Source: G965232465 sp965232465
GTDB lineage: Bacteria > Pseudomonadota > Alphaproteobacteria > JAQWUY01
Assembly (NCBI GenBank): GCA_965232465.1
Contig: OZ246977.1
Span: 2,480,001 to 2,544,000, forward strand
Reading direction: 5' to 3'
DNA length: 64,000 nucleotides
In this document: positions 18,135 to 25,479 of the stretch, piece after piece
How the letters are laid out: the number at the start of each line of letters is the position of its first letter
Position numbering within the stretch: the stretch's first letter is position 1
The notes under the pieces: model-generated
Told to the model about the DNA's origin: nothing
The model's database searches: none
What the model saw: only the letters and a program-made list of their open reading frames with translations
Translations under genes and position numbers: made by a program

Positions 18135-18384
18135 TATAGTCAATTAAATTTAATTTAATTGACAAAATGCGGTTGCAACCGCTTGCCACGCAGTGGCATT
18201 GTGGCGGGGTGCAACGAGGGGTGAACATGTGTGGGTTTTTGTCATGCGAAGCATGGGTAAATCCACATTAAACGCAAGAATGTACAGAGAAGCTGGGGCG
18301 TTAGCCCCTTAGACTCACCATATAACCAATAAAATAAAATGTGCAGTATAATATGGTGAATCATTTTATACCGAATTGACTATA
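18135..18384 (+). mobile_element. MITE-like element, copy 2
   Basis: The 250-bp unit has terminal inverted repeats TATAGTCAATT and AATTGACTATA, begins and ends with TA, and codes for nothing. Internal landmarks are an AT-rich palindrome right after the left end, the palindrome GCGGTTGCAACCGC, TGCCACGCAGTGGCA, GTCATGCGAAGCATG and GGGGCGTTAGCCCC. It matches the element at 37212 over nearly its whole length. The TA ends suggest mobilisation by an IS630/Tc1-type transposase, which is not in the window. Confidence 0.85.
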
Positions 18385-18402
18385 ATATGTAATTAGTAAA
18401 AA

Positions 18403-19065
18403 ATGAATATGGATAAAAAACGCAAAAAAGCTACTATCACACGCCCCACACATAGCCCACCGCATGCCCCAACATCTGTACAAGTGGAAACTGTGTCTGT
18501 GCCATCGCATATGGCACCGCCCCCCCCTGATACCAATAGCCCTGTTTTCACCAAAAACCCTGTACCACTAAAAAATCCCCCATCATTTTTAGGGGCGATT
18601 TTTAAAACCATGCTGTTTTGTCTGCCTGTTGCGGTGGTTACAATTGGTGGAATACTGTTTTACGCCCAAAATCAAGTTATCAGAATATTACCAGAAATGA
18701 AAACTGTGTATCGAACTTTGGGCATTACACAACCCTATGCATCGTTTAAGGATATACATAATACGCCGCTGATCGATACACCCCTTATCGCCCATGTTAC
18801 CCAATTTATCCTGCAAGATGACCGATTGCCGACTCAGGATACAAAAAATCGAATATATGGCATTATATACAACACTACCACCGATACCGCATACACTTCG
18901 GCAACCGTGGTTGTGGAATTTTTAAGTGAAAATAACACCCCAATTACCACCCAAACCCATACGATCAACACTCCCCTTGCCCCCTCCGCTTATACAGCAT
19001 TTGAAATCCCCCTGAGCTATGTCCCTGCATATGCAAAAAATGTACGGATACAATTCATCAAATAA
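18403..19065 (+). CDS. Single-pass membrane protein with DUF3426/FxLYD-like C-terminal domain
   Basis: The 220-residue protein has a basic, proline-rich N-terminus, one membrane helix near residues 67-88 (MLFCLPVAVVTIGGILFY), and a C-terminal beta domain with IYGIIYNTTTDTAYTSATVVV and the closing AYAKNVRIQF. The end resembles the domain found in alphaproteobacterial zinc-ribbon proteins encoded next to ftsE, but the N-terminal zinc ribbon (CxxC pairs) is missing. Its function is unknown; the divergent ftsEX neighbour hints at the cell envelope. It ends 8 bp inside the convergent rsmB gene. Confidence 0.7.
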   Translation: MNMDKKRKKATITRPTHSPPHAPTSVQVETVSVPSHMAPPPPDTNSPVFTKNPVPLKNPPSFLGAIFKTMLFCLPVAVVTIGGILFYAQNQVIRILPEMKTVYRTLGITQPYASFKDIHNTPLIDTPLIAHVTQFILQDDRLPTQDTKNRIYGIIYNTTTDTAYTSATVVVEFLSENNTPITTQTHTINTPLAPSAYTAFEIPLSYVPAYAKNVRIQFIK

Positions 19066-20515
19066 GGGTATGTAATTTTTTCTTTAACCGGGCGATAAAA
19101 AAGCCATCCATACCGCCATGTTTGGCGTAATTTGTGGGCAAAATCCGCACTGTGCCTTGTGGACGAATACACGGGTATAAATCGCCCATTTCCCGCCGTC
19201 TTATGGGGTCGACCTTTAAACCTTCGGGCAAATTTTGAATATGGTTTTCCCCTTCTTCTGGTTGTAACGAACAGGTGGCAAATACAATTTTACCATCGTC
19301 CTTTATCATTTCCTTTGCTTTTTCCAACATTTGCCGTTGTAATTTTGCCACCGATTTAATTAATCCATCATCTTTTAAAAAAGGTAAATCTGGATTTTTA
19401 CGAATCGTTCCCGTGGCGGAACAAGGGGCATCGAGCAACACCCAATCCGCTTGTATGTTGGGTTTATATTTGACCGCATCGCACAACACCGTTTCCAAAC
19501 ACTCCGCAAAGCCCAACCGCTGCATGTTTTCTTGCAAACGGTGCAGGCGAAAAGCGTTGTGATCAACCCCTATTACCCTTGCCCCCCGTGCCAATAATTG
19601 GGCGGTTTTCCCCCCCGGTGCCGCACACAAATCAATAATTATTTTGCCTTTTACATCCCCCATCAAATGCACGGGAATTTGGGCGGAGAGGTCTTGTACC
19701 CACCATGCCCCTTGTTCAAAACCATTGAGTTTGGTAACCGACCCCACTTTGCCAAGCCGTACCCCGCCCGTTGGCAATACCATACCCTGCAGTTTTTTCG
19801 CCCAGTATTCGGGGTTTTGCTTGACACTAATATCCACAGGAGCTTGGGTTTGCAGGATAGCAAGAATGTTACGGGCAGTTTTTTCCCCATATGTATTGAC
19901 CCAGGATCGCCATAAATATTTGGGTAGGTTAATCACATCGTGGTGTGATGCGATAAGCTCCCGCCCTTTTTCCACACCCCGTCGTAGCACGGCGTTTATC
20001 ATACCTTTGCTGGGCAAGGCTTTGCCGAACACCGCATTAATGGTTTCGCTGACCGCCGCATGATCGGCCACATCAAGATATACAATTTGTGTTAAACCCA
20101 CCTTGATAAAAATTGTTACTTGTGGGGTAAATATTTGCGTATCGACAAACTTTTCAATCAATACATCCAATTCCACATTGTGCCGTAACGCCGTATAGGC
20201 AATCATACGGGCAAGCCCACGATCTTTGGGGGCAATGTTGGTTAAAGTACGATGTTCGACAAATTCCAATGGCTTTTTATCGATAAGTACCGCCTCCAAT
20301 AAATAAAATGCCCCTAATCTGGCATCCAGCAAACGGCTACTGCGGGTGGGGTCTTTTCTGCCCCGTTTTCCCCCCGTTGTTTTTCCGGTATGTTTGCTAT
20401 ATGATTTTTTGCTAAAAGATTTTTTACTGTATGGTTTTTTCCCATTTGTTGTTTTGTTATAATGTTTTTTATCACCAAAACGGGTATGCACCGCCTGTTT
20501 GCTGTTTTTTTCCAT
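19058..20515 (-). CDS. rsmB: 16S rRNA (cytosine-C5) methyltransferase, RsmB/Sun family
   Basis: The enzyme methylates C967 of 16S rRNA. After a very basic N-terminal tail of about 60 residues (repeats of KKSYSK and KKSFSK) comes a NusB-like RNA-binding domain (LDARLGAFYLLEAV, DRGLARMIAYTALR), then the Rossmann methyltransferase: DLCAAPGGKTAQL for SAM, LLDAPCSATGTIRKNPD with the PC motif, and VFATCSLQPEEGE with the catalytic TCS cysteine. AAAGG lies 8 nt before the ATG. The lysine-rich tail is longer than in most relatives. Confidence 0.92.
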   Translation of the reverse strand: MEKNSKQAVHTRFGDKKHYNKTTNGKKPYSKKSFSKKSYSKHTGKTTGGKRGRKDPTRSSRLLDARLGAFYLLEAVLIDKKPLEFVEHRTLTNIAPKDRGLARMIAYTALRHNVELDVLIEKFVDTQIFTPQVTIFIKVGLTQIVYLDVADHAAVSETINAVFGKALPSKGMINAVLRRGVEKGRELIASHHDVINLPKYLWRSWVNTYGEKTARNILAILQTQAPVDISVKQNPEYWAKKLQGMVLPTGGVRLGKVGSVTKLNGFEQGAWWVQDLSAQIPVHLMGDVKGKIIIDLCAAPGGKTAQLLARGARVIGVDHNAFRLHRLQENMQRLGFAECLETVLCDAVKYKPNIQADWVLLDAPCSATGTIRKNPDLPFLKDDGLIKSVAKLQRQMLEKAKEMIKDDGKIVFATCSLQPEEGENHIQNLPEGLKVDPIRRREMGDLYPCIRPQGTVRILPTNYAKHGGMDGFFIARLKKKLHTLI

Positions 20516-20610
20516 AAGGATTGCCTTTCGTTACAGGGCATATGGACACGCCCTTTTGCACACCTTTATACCATAATAACCCGTTGCTGATATATTTTTT
20601 TATAAAGTAC

Positions 20611-20639
20611 TTGCAATATGTATAAAAAAATTGTATAGT
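20611..20639 (+). promoter_or_regulatory. Promoter of the Bax-inhibitor-1 family gene
   Basis: TTGCAA (20611-20616), a 17-nt spacer and TATAGT (20634-20639) fit sigma-70. The gene begins 75 bp downstream, with AGGAGG as ribosome binding site. Confidence 0.6.
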
Positions 20640-20713
20640 GCTATTCGGAGTTTCCTAATTTTCATATATGGAAACAGTTTTTATTATTTTAAGATATTTT
20701 TAAGGAGGCTATA

Positions 20714-21439
20714 ATGGCTTGGAACAATCAAACAATGGCATCAACCCAAACGGCGGTAGATGCCGGTTTACGGGCGTATATGAATCGTGTATATGCCCTG
20801 ATGGCATTGGGGATTGCATTTACGGCGGTGGTTACTTATGGGGTGGCAATCACCCCTGAGTTGTTATTTCCAATTGCAACGGGACCTTTGAAGTGGGTAT
20901 TTTTTGCTGGTGTACTCGGTATGGGATTCATTGCCCCTAATATTATTATGACCAAATCACGCATGGCGGCAAGTATTGCCTTTTGGGTATATTGTGCGTT
21001 GTGGGGTTTATTGATGGCACCGATGATTGCGTACTTCTTGGCATCAGAACAGGGGGCATATGATATTGCCCGGGCATTTTTAATTACCTCAATTATGTTT
21101 GCATCCGCATCGATGTACGGATATGTGACCAAAAGGGATTTATCCACAATGGGACGATTCTTAATGATGGCGGGTATTGGCTTATTGGTTGCCCTTATCG
21201 TCAACATTTTTGTCGGATCATCGATACTGTCTTTGGGTATTTCCGCATTGGTGGTATTGTTTAGTGCGGGCGTGACTGCATATGAAACGCAAATGATTCG
21301 CAACATGTATTATCAGTTACCCTCCGGTGGTGCTGTATCCCGTTTTGCTATTTTAGGGGCGTTTATGTTATATGGGTCATTTGTAACCATGTTTATTCAT
21401 ATCTTAAACATGCTTGCAATTCTGAGAGGTTCCGAATAA
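20714..21439 (+). CDS. Bax inhibitor-1/YccA family membrane protein
   Basis: The 241-residue protein has seven hydrophobic helices and the family features: AGLRAYMNRVYALMALGIAFTA at the first helix, MFASASMYGYVTKRDLS in the middle and TAYETQMIRNMY before the last helices, where the acidic residues of the pH-sensing pair are found. Bacterial members leak cations or calcium and bind membrane proteases such as FtsH; the role here is not known. AGGAGG lies in front of the ATG, and a strong terminator follows 30 bp after the stop, so it is a single-gene unit. Confidence 0.92.
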   Translation: MAWNNQTMASTQTAVDAGLRAYMNRVYALMALGIAFTAVVTYGVAITPELLFPIATGPLKWVFFAGVLGMGFIAPNIIMTKSRMAASIAFWVYCALWGLLMAPMIAYFLASEQGAYDIARAFLITSIMFASASMYGYVTKRDLSTMGRFLMMAGIGLLVALIVNIFVGSSILSLGISALVVLFSAGVTAYETQMIRNMYYQLPSGGAVSRFAILGAFMLYGSFVTMFIHILNMLAILRGSE

Positions 21440-21468
21440 CATACCCCAATATTTTAATATATTTTAAA

Positions 21469-21493
21469 AAGGTACCTTCGGGTGCCTTTTTTT
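21469..21493 (+). terminator. Rho-independent terminator of the Bax-inhibitor-1 gene
   Basis: An 8-bp stem (AAGGTACC with GGTGCCTT, one G-T pair) closed by the stable TTCG loop is followed by seven T. It ends 14 nt before the cas13-like start codon, so that gene cannot rely on read-through from upstream. Confidence 0.9.
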
Positions 21494-21501
21494 GTTATAC
21501 T
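21493..21501 (+). promoter_or_regulatory. Extended -10 promoter giving a leaderless cas13-like message
   Basis: TGTTATACT (21493-21501) is an extended -10 element. It ends 6 nt before the ATG at 21508, so transcription should start at or next to the A of the start codon. No ribosome binding site is present in front of the ATG, which fits a leaderless message. There is no good -35 box. Confidence 0.5.
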
Positions 21502-21507
21502 ATCCGT

Positions 21508-23157
21508 ATGCAAGATTTTACATTACCCGATATAAGCACATTTCCAATTCCTCAGGAAGCATACGATGATTTTTTACACAACGCAAAATCTCAGTATACT
21601 CGACAGTATTTTTTAACCGCCTTACAAATGGCAAACAGTGCATTTGTCGATGCGTGGTGGTCGTTTTTTATGGATAAAGAGCATAGGGTAAAAAGGAATA
21701 AAATAGACCACATTATACAGGTATTAGACACCCAATCAACACCGCAAAATAAGAAAAAAGTAGATCAATTTTCAAAACAATTTAAACAAGGCGATACATA
21801 TACATATCGTGCATATTTGCATGGTGATTCTGCATTGGACTTTTTAAATGGCAATGCTATTGAAGCTATCAAAACTATTGCTAACAGCAACGAAACAGCT
21901 CATCTGATGTTACAACATTGGCAATATCATAGGGTGATACCTGTGCAATCATTTGCAGATATTAGCCAAATATTACAGTCTTCTGCTAAGGTGCGTAATT
22001 ATATTATCCATCCTGAAACAACCCCCCCGTGTATACACCATTTTATATATGCTTTATATTTTATTGCTATATTTCTGCCCCCTATGATCAGCAAAATATT
22101 TTTCGATAGAATACAAGTCCCTAATCCAGATAAAAACAGCCATAAAAAATATATCGCCAAAACCTGTGTGATGGAAGGTTTAATTGCAATACATACACAT
22201 TTTTCTGATGTACATGGGCAAAACATGCATAATTTTCATAGGCACAAAATGTCCCGAGAACACCAAAGAAACAAGGTGGGACAGTCTAAGCATCAAAATG
22301 ACCGCAACCGCAAAGCCCGTAACCAGACCAAATATTTTCACAACCAAAAACAGCACCTACAACAAAAATATCGGTGTTATGTACACGAAGGGACGGGTTT
22401 ACGATTATGGAAATTTGTTAAATATTATAATTTTATCGGTAAAAAGAATCTCGATCGTATATTGCAAAAAATGGGCTTTGAAAATGGTACCCGCCATATT
22501 GAAAACGCATCATATAACAGTAAAAACCCTTCATTTACTTTTGATATTATGGGGGCATATGTGCTAAATATACATATAGGATTTGTGTTATATGGTGTGT
22601 ATATGGATATATATAATCATGTTTTATCCCATATGCCCCTTGATAAAAAAGGCAAACCCATATTTGAAAAAAAAGCCAATGGTCAAAATAAAGATTTATT
22701 ACAAGATATATTAAAAAATTCTTCGGTTAAACAACAGGTCGGTACTATTTTTGATAAAAATACCATAAAAATATTAAATGTACCAAGAAATAATGTACAA
22801 CACAACCGCTTGTTTGACAGTGAATTAAAAGATATGGCAATTTTTGATATATTTAATGTATACATTCGGGTTTGTACACATTTAAACTTGCACACCGCCC
22901 GGGAAAAAATTATCCACCAGATATATACCATATGTAAAAAACAAGATTATGCTATACACAAAGAAACTGGTAAAAAAGTCAAACAAGATGGCACAGGATA
23001 TTATTATTACGAAATAAAAGAATGTGGACAAAAAACCCGTTGCTCTGTATGTAAAGATATAGTATATACCCGACCATATATAAGAAAATATGCCCGTTTA
23101 TATAATAAAAACCTTATTAAAGCTATTAAAAAAAATGGATACAAAATATCCCATTAA
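21508..23157 (+). CDS. cas13: Compact Cas13-like CRISPR effector with two HEPN RNase motifs
   Basis: The 549-residue protein carries two RX4H HEPN motifs: RNYIIH (Arg163-His168) and RNNVQH (Arg427-His432). A pair of such motifs in one chain is the mark of Cas13 effectors, which use crRNA to cut RNA and then cleave other RNA. Both have the R-N start typical of active HEPN sites. Between them lies a very basic, His- and Lys-rich stretch (about residues 236-290), a likely crRNA-binding segment. The C-terminal 120 residues hold RCSVCKD with a CxxC. It lies 113 bp before a CRISPR array on the same strand whose repeats resemble those of Cas13b. It is about half the length of Cas13b and well below the 770-800 residues of the compact Cas13 types I know. 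No cas1, cas2, csx27 or csx28 is adjacent. A HEPN Abi-type toxin is the main alternative. Confidence 0.82.
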   Translation: MQDFTLPDISTFPIPQEAYDDFLHNAKSQYTRQYFLTALQMANSAFVDAWWSFFMDKEHRVKRNKIDHIIQVLDTQSTPQNKKKVDQFSKQFKQGDTYTYRAYLHGDSALDFLNGNAIEAIKTIANSNETAHLMLQHWQYHRVIPVQSFADISQILQSSAKVRNYIIHPETTPPCIHHFIYALYFIAIFLPPMISKIFFDRIQVPNPDKNSHKKYIAKTCVMEGLIAIHTHFSDVHGQNMHNFHRHKMSREHQRNKVGQSKHQNDRNRKARNQTKYFHNQKQHLQQKYRCYVHEGTGLRLWKFVKYYNFIGKKNLDRILQKMGFENGTRHIENASYNSKNPSFTFDIMGAYVLNIHIGFVLYGVYMDIYNHVLSHMPLDKKGKPIFEKKANGQNKDLLQDILKNSSVKQQVGTIFDKNTIKILNVPRNNVQHNRLFDSELKDMAIFDIFNVYIRVCTHLNLHTAREKIIHQIYTICKKQDYAIHKETGKKVKQDGTGYYYYEIKECGQKTRCSVCKDIVYTRPYIRKYARLYNKNLIKAIKKNGYKISH

Positions 23158-23164
23158 TATTTAC

Positions 23165-23192
23165 TTGCATTTTTTCAATTTTAAGATATAAT
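23165..23192 (+). promoter_or_regulatory. Leader promoter of CRISPR array 2
   Basis: TTGCAT (23165-23170), a 16-nt spacer and a perfect TATAAT (23187-23192) lie right after the cas13-like stop codon. The start near 23199 leaves a leader of about 70 nt before the first repeat and sets the array orientation to the plus strand. Confidence 0.65.
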
Positions 23193-23270
23193 GGACTTAG
23201 GTGTTATATGTGTTTTACATATATGTAATTCGCCGATTGTGCAACGCTTTCAAGTAAATGAGTTCGGATC

Positions 23271-23570
23271 GTTGTAAGATCCGCTCTTTTGAGGGCGGAC
23301 TTGCACAATTTATTATAAATCTCAACTCTCTGTATAGTTGTAAGATCCGCTCTTTTGAGGGCGGACTTGCACTCCTTTATATCTTCATACATCTGAGGAT
23401 TAGTTGTAAGATCCGCTCTTTTGAGGGCGGACTTGCACCATATGATAGAATCGCAATGCCTTTTTTCTGTTGTAAGATCCGCTCTTTTGAGGGCGGACTT
23501 GCACAAATCGTTTTTGTTTTCTTTTAGATTTTTAGTTGTAAGATCCGCTCTTTTGAGGGCGGACTTGCAC
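23271..23570 (+). CRISPR. CRISPR array 2 (type VI-like), 5 repeats and 4 spacers
   Basis: Five identical 36-bp repeats start at 23271, 23337, 23403, 23469 and 23535, with four spacers of exactly 30 nt. The repeat begins GTTGTAAGATCCGC and ends GGGCGGACTTGCAC. It folds into a hairpin: TCCGC with GCGGA, extended by GTAAG with CTTGC, around a TTTTGAG loop. From memory of the Prevotella Cas13b repeat, the segment TTTTGAGGG falls at the same positions (17-25 of 36), and both begin GTTGT and end AC. Repeat size, spacer size and orientation all agree with type VI-B. Confidence 0.97.
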
Positions 23571-23602
23571 TCGCTTGATTGTGCATTTGTTAATACATGG
23601 GG

Positions 23603-23646
23603 TGACCTAACTAAAAATAGGTTATTTTATTGCAGGTCATTTTTTT
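23603..23646 (+). terminator. Terminator-like hairpin after CRISPR array 2
   Basis: TGACCT (23603-23608) pairs with AGGTCA (23634-23639), followed by seven T. An inner ACCTA/TAGGT pairing is an alternative fold. It lies 32 bp after the last repeat and would end the crRNA precursor. Confidence 0.55.
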
Positions 23647-23682
23647 ATAGACAACAGATACTATTTTGCATATAGTCATTTT

Positions 23683-24168
23683 ATGTTAAAAAAGATACTT
23701 TTCGGTGTTGGATTATGGACTGTAACGACCCCTGTGTTTTTCCCTGCTATTGGGGGGGGGGTTGGGGGGGTAACAGGGTATGCTATTCCCCGATTTGTGT
23801 CGACTAAGGGTAAAAGTAATGTTCGCACAGGTCCGGGGACAAAATATCCTATACAGTTTACTTTACAAGTCCCTGTGCCCTTACAAATCATTGAGGAATA
23901 TGAGAATTGGCGGAAAATTACTGATTGGCAAGGGGAACAAGGCTGGATACACGGGGCATTATTAACGGGGGAAAAACAAGGTATTGTTACCACGCCCAAA
24001 ACCCCCATATACAAAAAGCAAACCCCCCATAGCCCAATTATCGCCACCGCAGAAAAAAATTATGTTTTTGCAATCAGCGAATGCACCGCTAAGTGGTGTA
24101 AAATACACATACAATCCCCCATTATAAAAGGATATGTACGCACACAAGATATATGGGGCAATCCATGA
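23683..24168 (+). CDS. Secreted bacterial SH3-domain protein
   Basis: An N-terminal hydrophobic segment is followed by a bacterial SH3 domain: RFVSTKGKSNVRTGPGTKYP, ENWRKITDWQGEQGWIHGALLTG, then a second weaker copy ending WCKIHIQSPIIKGYVRTQDIWG. This two-part plan is typical of alphaproteobacterial periplasmic SH3 proteins of unknown ligand, thought to bind the cell wall. The N-terminal coding region contains a run of ten G (23752-23761) and one of seven G (23764-23770), which makes the odd GGGVGG segment and would be prone to slippage. No clear ribosome binding site is seen. Confidence 0.85.
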   Translation: MLKKILFGVGLWTVTTPVFFPAIGGGVGGVTGYAIPRFVSTKGKSNVRTGPGTKYPIQFTLQVPVPLQIIEEYENWRKITDWQGEQGWIHGALLTGEKQGIVTTPKTPIYKKQTPHSPIIATAEKNYVFAISECTAKWCKIHIQSPIIKGYVRTQDIWGNP

Positions 24169-24241
24169 TGCGTAAGAATAAAATGGCAAGAATACACAAT
24201 CATGTTGTTATATCTATATATGTAAACAGGCAATATATATA

Positions 24242-24856
24242 ATGATTATTTTATCACATCGGGGATATTGGCACCACCCCCACGAAAAAAACACTGCGGC
24301 GGCTTTCCATCGGTCGTTTTCCATGGGATTTGGCACTGAAATGGATGTGCGGGATGGCAATAACACATTGGTTATAGCACACGACATACCCACAGGCAAT
24401 GAAATATCACTTGCCCAAATGTTGGATATATATTGTCAATACGATATGTCTCTGCCGCTTGCCATTAACATTAAAGCGGACGGATTGCAACCGATGCTGT
24501 GCGATCTGTTACACCGATACAAAATCCGCAATTATTTTTTATTCGACATGTCGGTGCCCGATCATATTGTGTCATTAAAGCACAAACTCACCTGTTTTAC
24601 CCGTCACAGCGAATATGAAAACTGCCCTTTATATGACCCATCACACGGTGTGTGGATGGATACTTTCACAGACGATTGGATCCATGTGCACAGCGTGAAA
24701 AAACACTTGCAAAACAATAAAAAAGTTTGTATTGTATCCCCAGAACTGCACAGACGCAAGCACCTTGACACATGGCATACATATGCCGATTTACCCCGTC
24801 AGGTGATGCTGTGTACAGATTACCCCGAACGGGCAAAGGACTTTTTTAATGGTTGA
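24242..24856 (+). CDS. Glycerophosphodiester phosphodiesterase-like protein
   Basis: The 204-residue protein is a short member of the GDPD TIM-barrel superfamily: ILSHRGYWHHPHEKNTAAAFHRSF with the catalytic HR and the E-N-T motif, then GTEMDVRD with the metal-binding Glu and Asp, and VIAHD with the second His. It lacks much of the later barrel of true GDPDs. Similar short forms occur in capsule loci beside HAD and nucleotidyltransferase genes, as here, so a role in making an activated glycerol or polyol phosphate is an inference. Its end overlaps the HAD gene by 8 bp. Confidence 0.8.
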   Translation: MIILSHRGYWHHPHEKNTAAAFHRSFSMGFGTEMDVRDGNNTLVIAHDIPTGNEISLAQMLDIYCQYDMSLPLAINIKADGLQPMLCDLLHRYKIRNYFLFDMSVPDHIVSLKHKLTCFTRHSEYENCPLYDPSHGVWMDTFTDDWIHVHSVKKHLQNNKKVCIVSPELHRRKHLDTWHTYADLPRQVMLCTDYPERAKDFFNG

Positions 24857-25475
24857 TATTAAGGCTATTATTTTTGATATGGATGGGGTATTGGTGGATG
24901 CCCGGGATTGGCATTATGAAGCCCTGAACAAAGCCCTGATGTTATTTGGGGCGGAAATATCCCGTCAAGACCACTTGACGACCTATGATGGATTGCCCAC
25001 CAAAGATAAATTAAAAATGCTTAGCAAAGCCACCGGATTTCCAACCGGATTACACGATTTTATCAACGAAATGAAACAAAAATATACCCTGCAAGTTATC
25101 AACGAAAAAGCCAACCCTACTTTTGAACACGAATATGCCCTGTCCCGATTGTATGCACAGGGGTATAAATTAGCGGTTGCTAGCAACTCAATTTATAATA
25201 CTATTGATATTTTAATGGAAAAATGTGCCCTGCAACCATACTTAGAATTTTTCTTGTCCAACGAAGATGTAAAAATGGGCAAACCCAACCCAGAAATTTA
25301 TACCAAAGCCATACATAAACTGGGTTTAAGCCCACAACAATGTGTTATCATAGAAGACAATGTCAACGGTATCAAAGCCGCCACCGCCGCCGGGGGACAT
25401 GTGATGCAGGTTGCCAATCCGTCACAAGTTACATACGATGCCATTATGGCTTTTATCAAAGGCATAAAGGGGTAA
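24849..25475 (+). CDS. HAD-family phosphatase/phosphomutase, beta-phosphoglucomutase-like
   Basis: The 208-residue protein has HAD motif I IFDMDGVLVDARDWH with the nucleophile Asp and acid Asp, motif II VASNS, and motif III KPNPEIYTKA followed by IIEDNVNGIKAA. The helical cap between motifs I and II is of the beta-phosphoglucomutase type. The substrate is not known; in this cassette a sugar or polyol phosphate is likely. AAAGGA lies 8 nt before the ATG, inside the preceding gene, so translation is coupled. Confidence 0.87.
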   Translation: MVDIKAIIFDMDGVLVDARDWHYEALNKALMLFGAEISRQDHLTTYDGLPTKDKLKMLSKATGFPTGLHDFINEMKQKYTLQVINEKANPTFEHEYALSRLYAQGYKLAVASNSIYNTIDILMEKCALQPYLEFFLSNEDVKMGKPNPEIYTKAIHKLGLSPQQCVIIEDNVNGIKAATAAGGHVMQVANPSQVTYDAIMAFIKGIKG

Positions 25476-25479
25476 TACT

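Noticed and set aside
21508..23157. The 549-residue HEPN protein as an IS200/IS605-type TnpB or a Cas12
   Set aside because: There is no RuvC DED pattern and no zinc-ribbon set beyond one CxxC; the conserved motifs are two RX4H sites.
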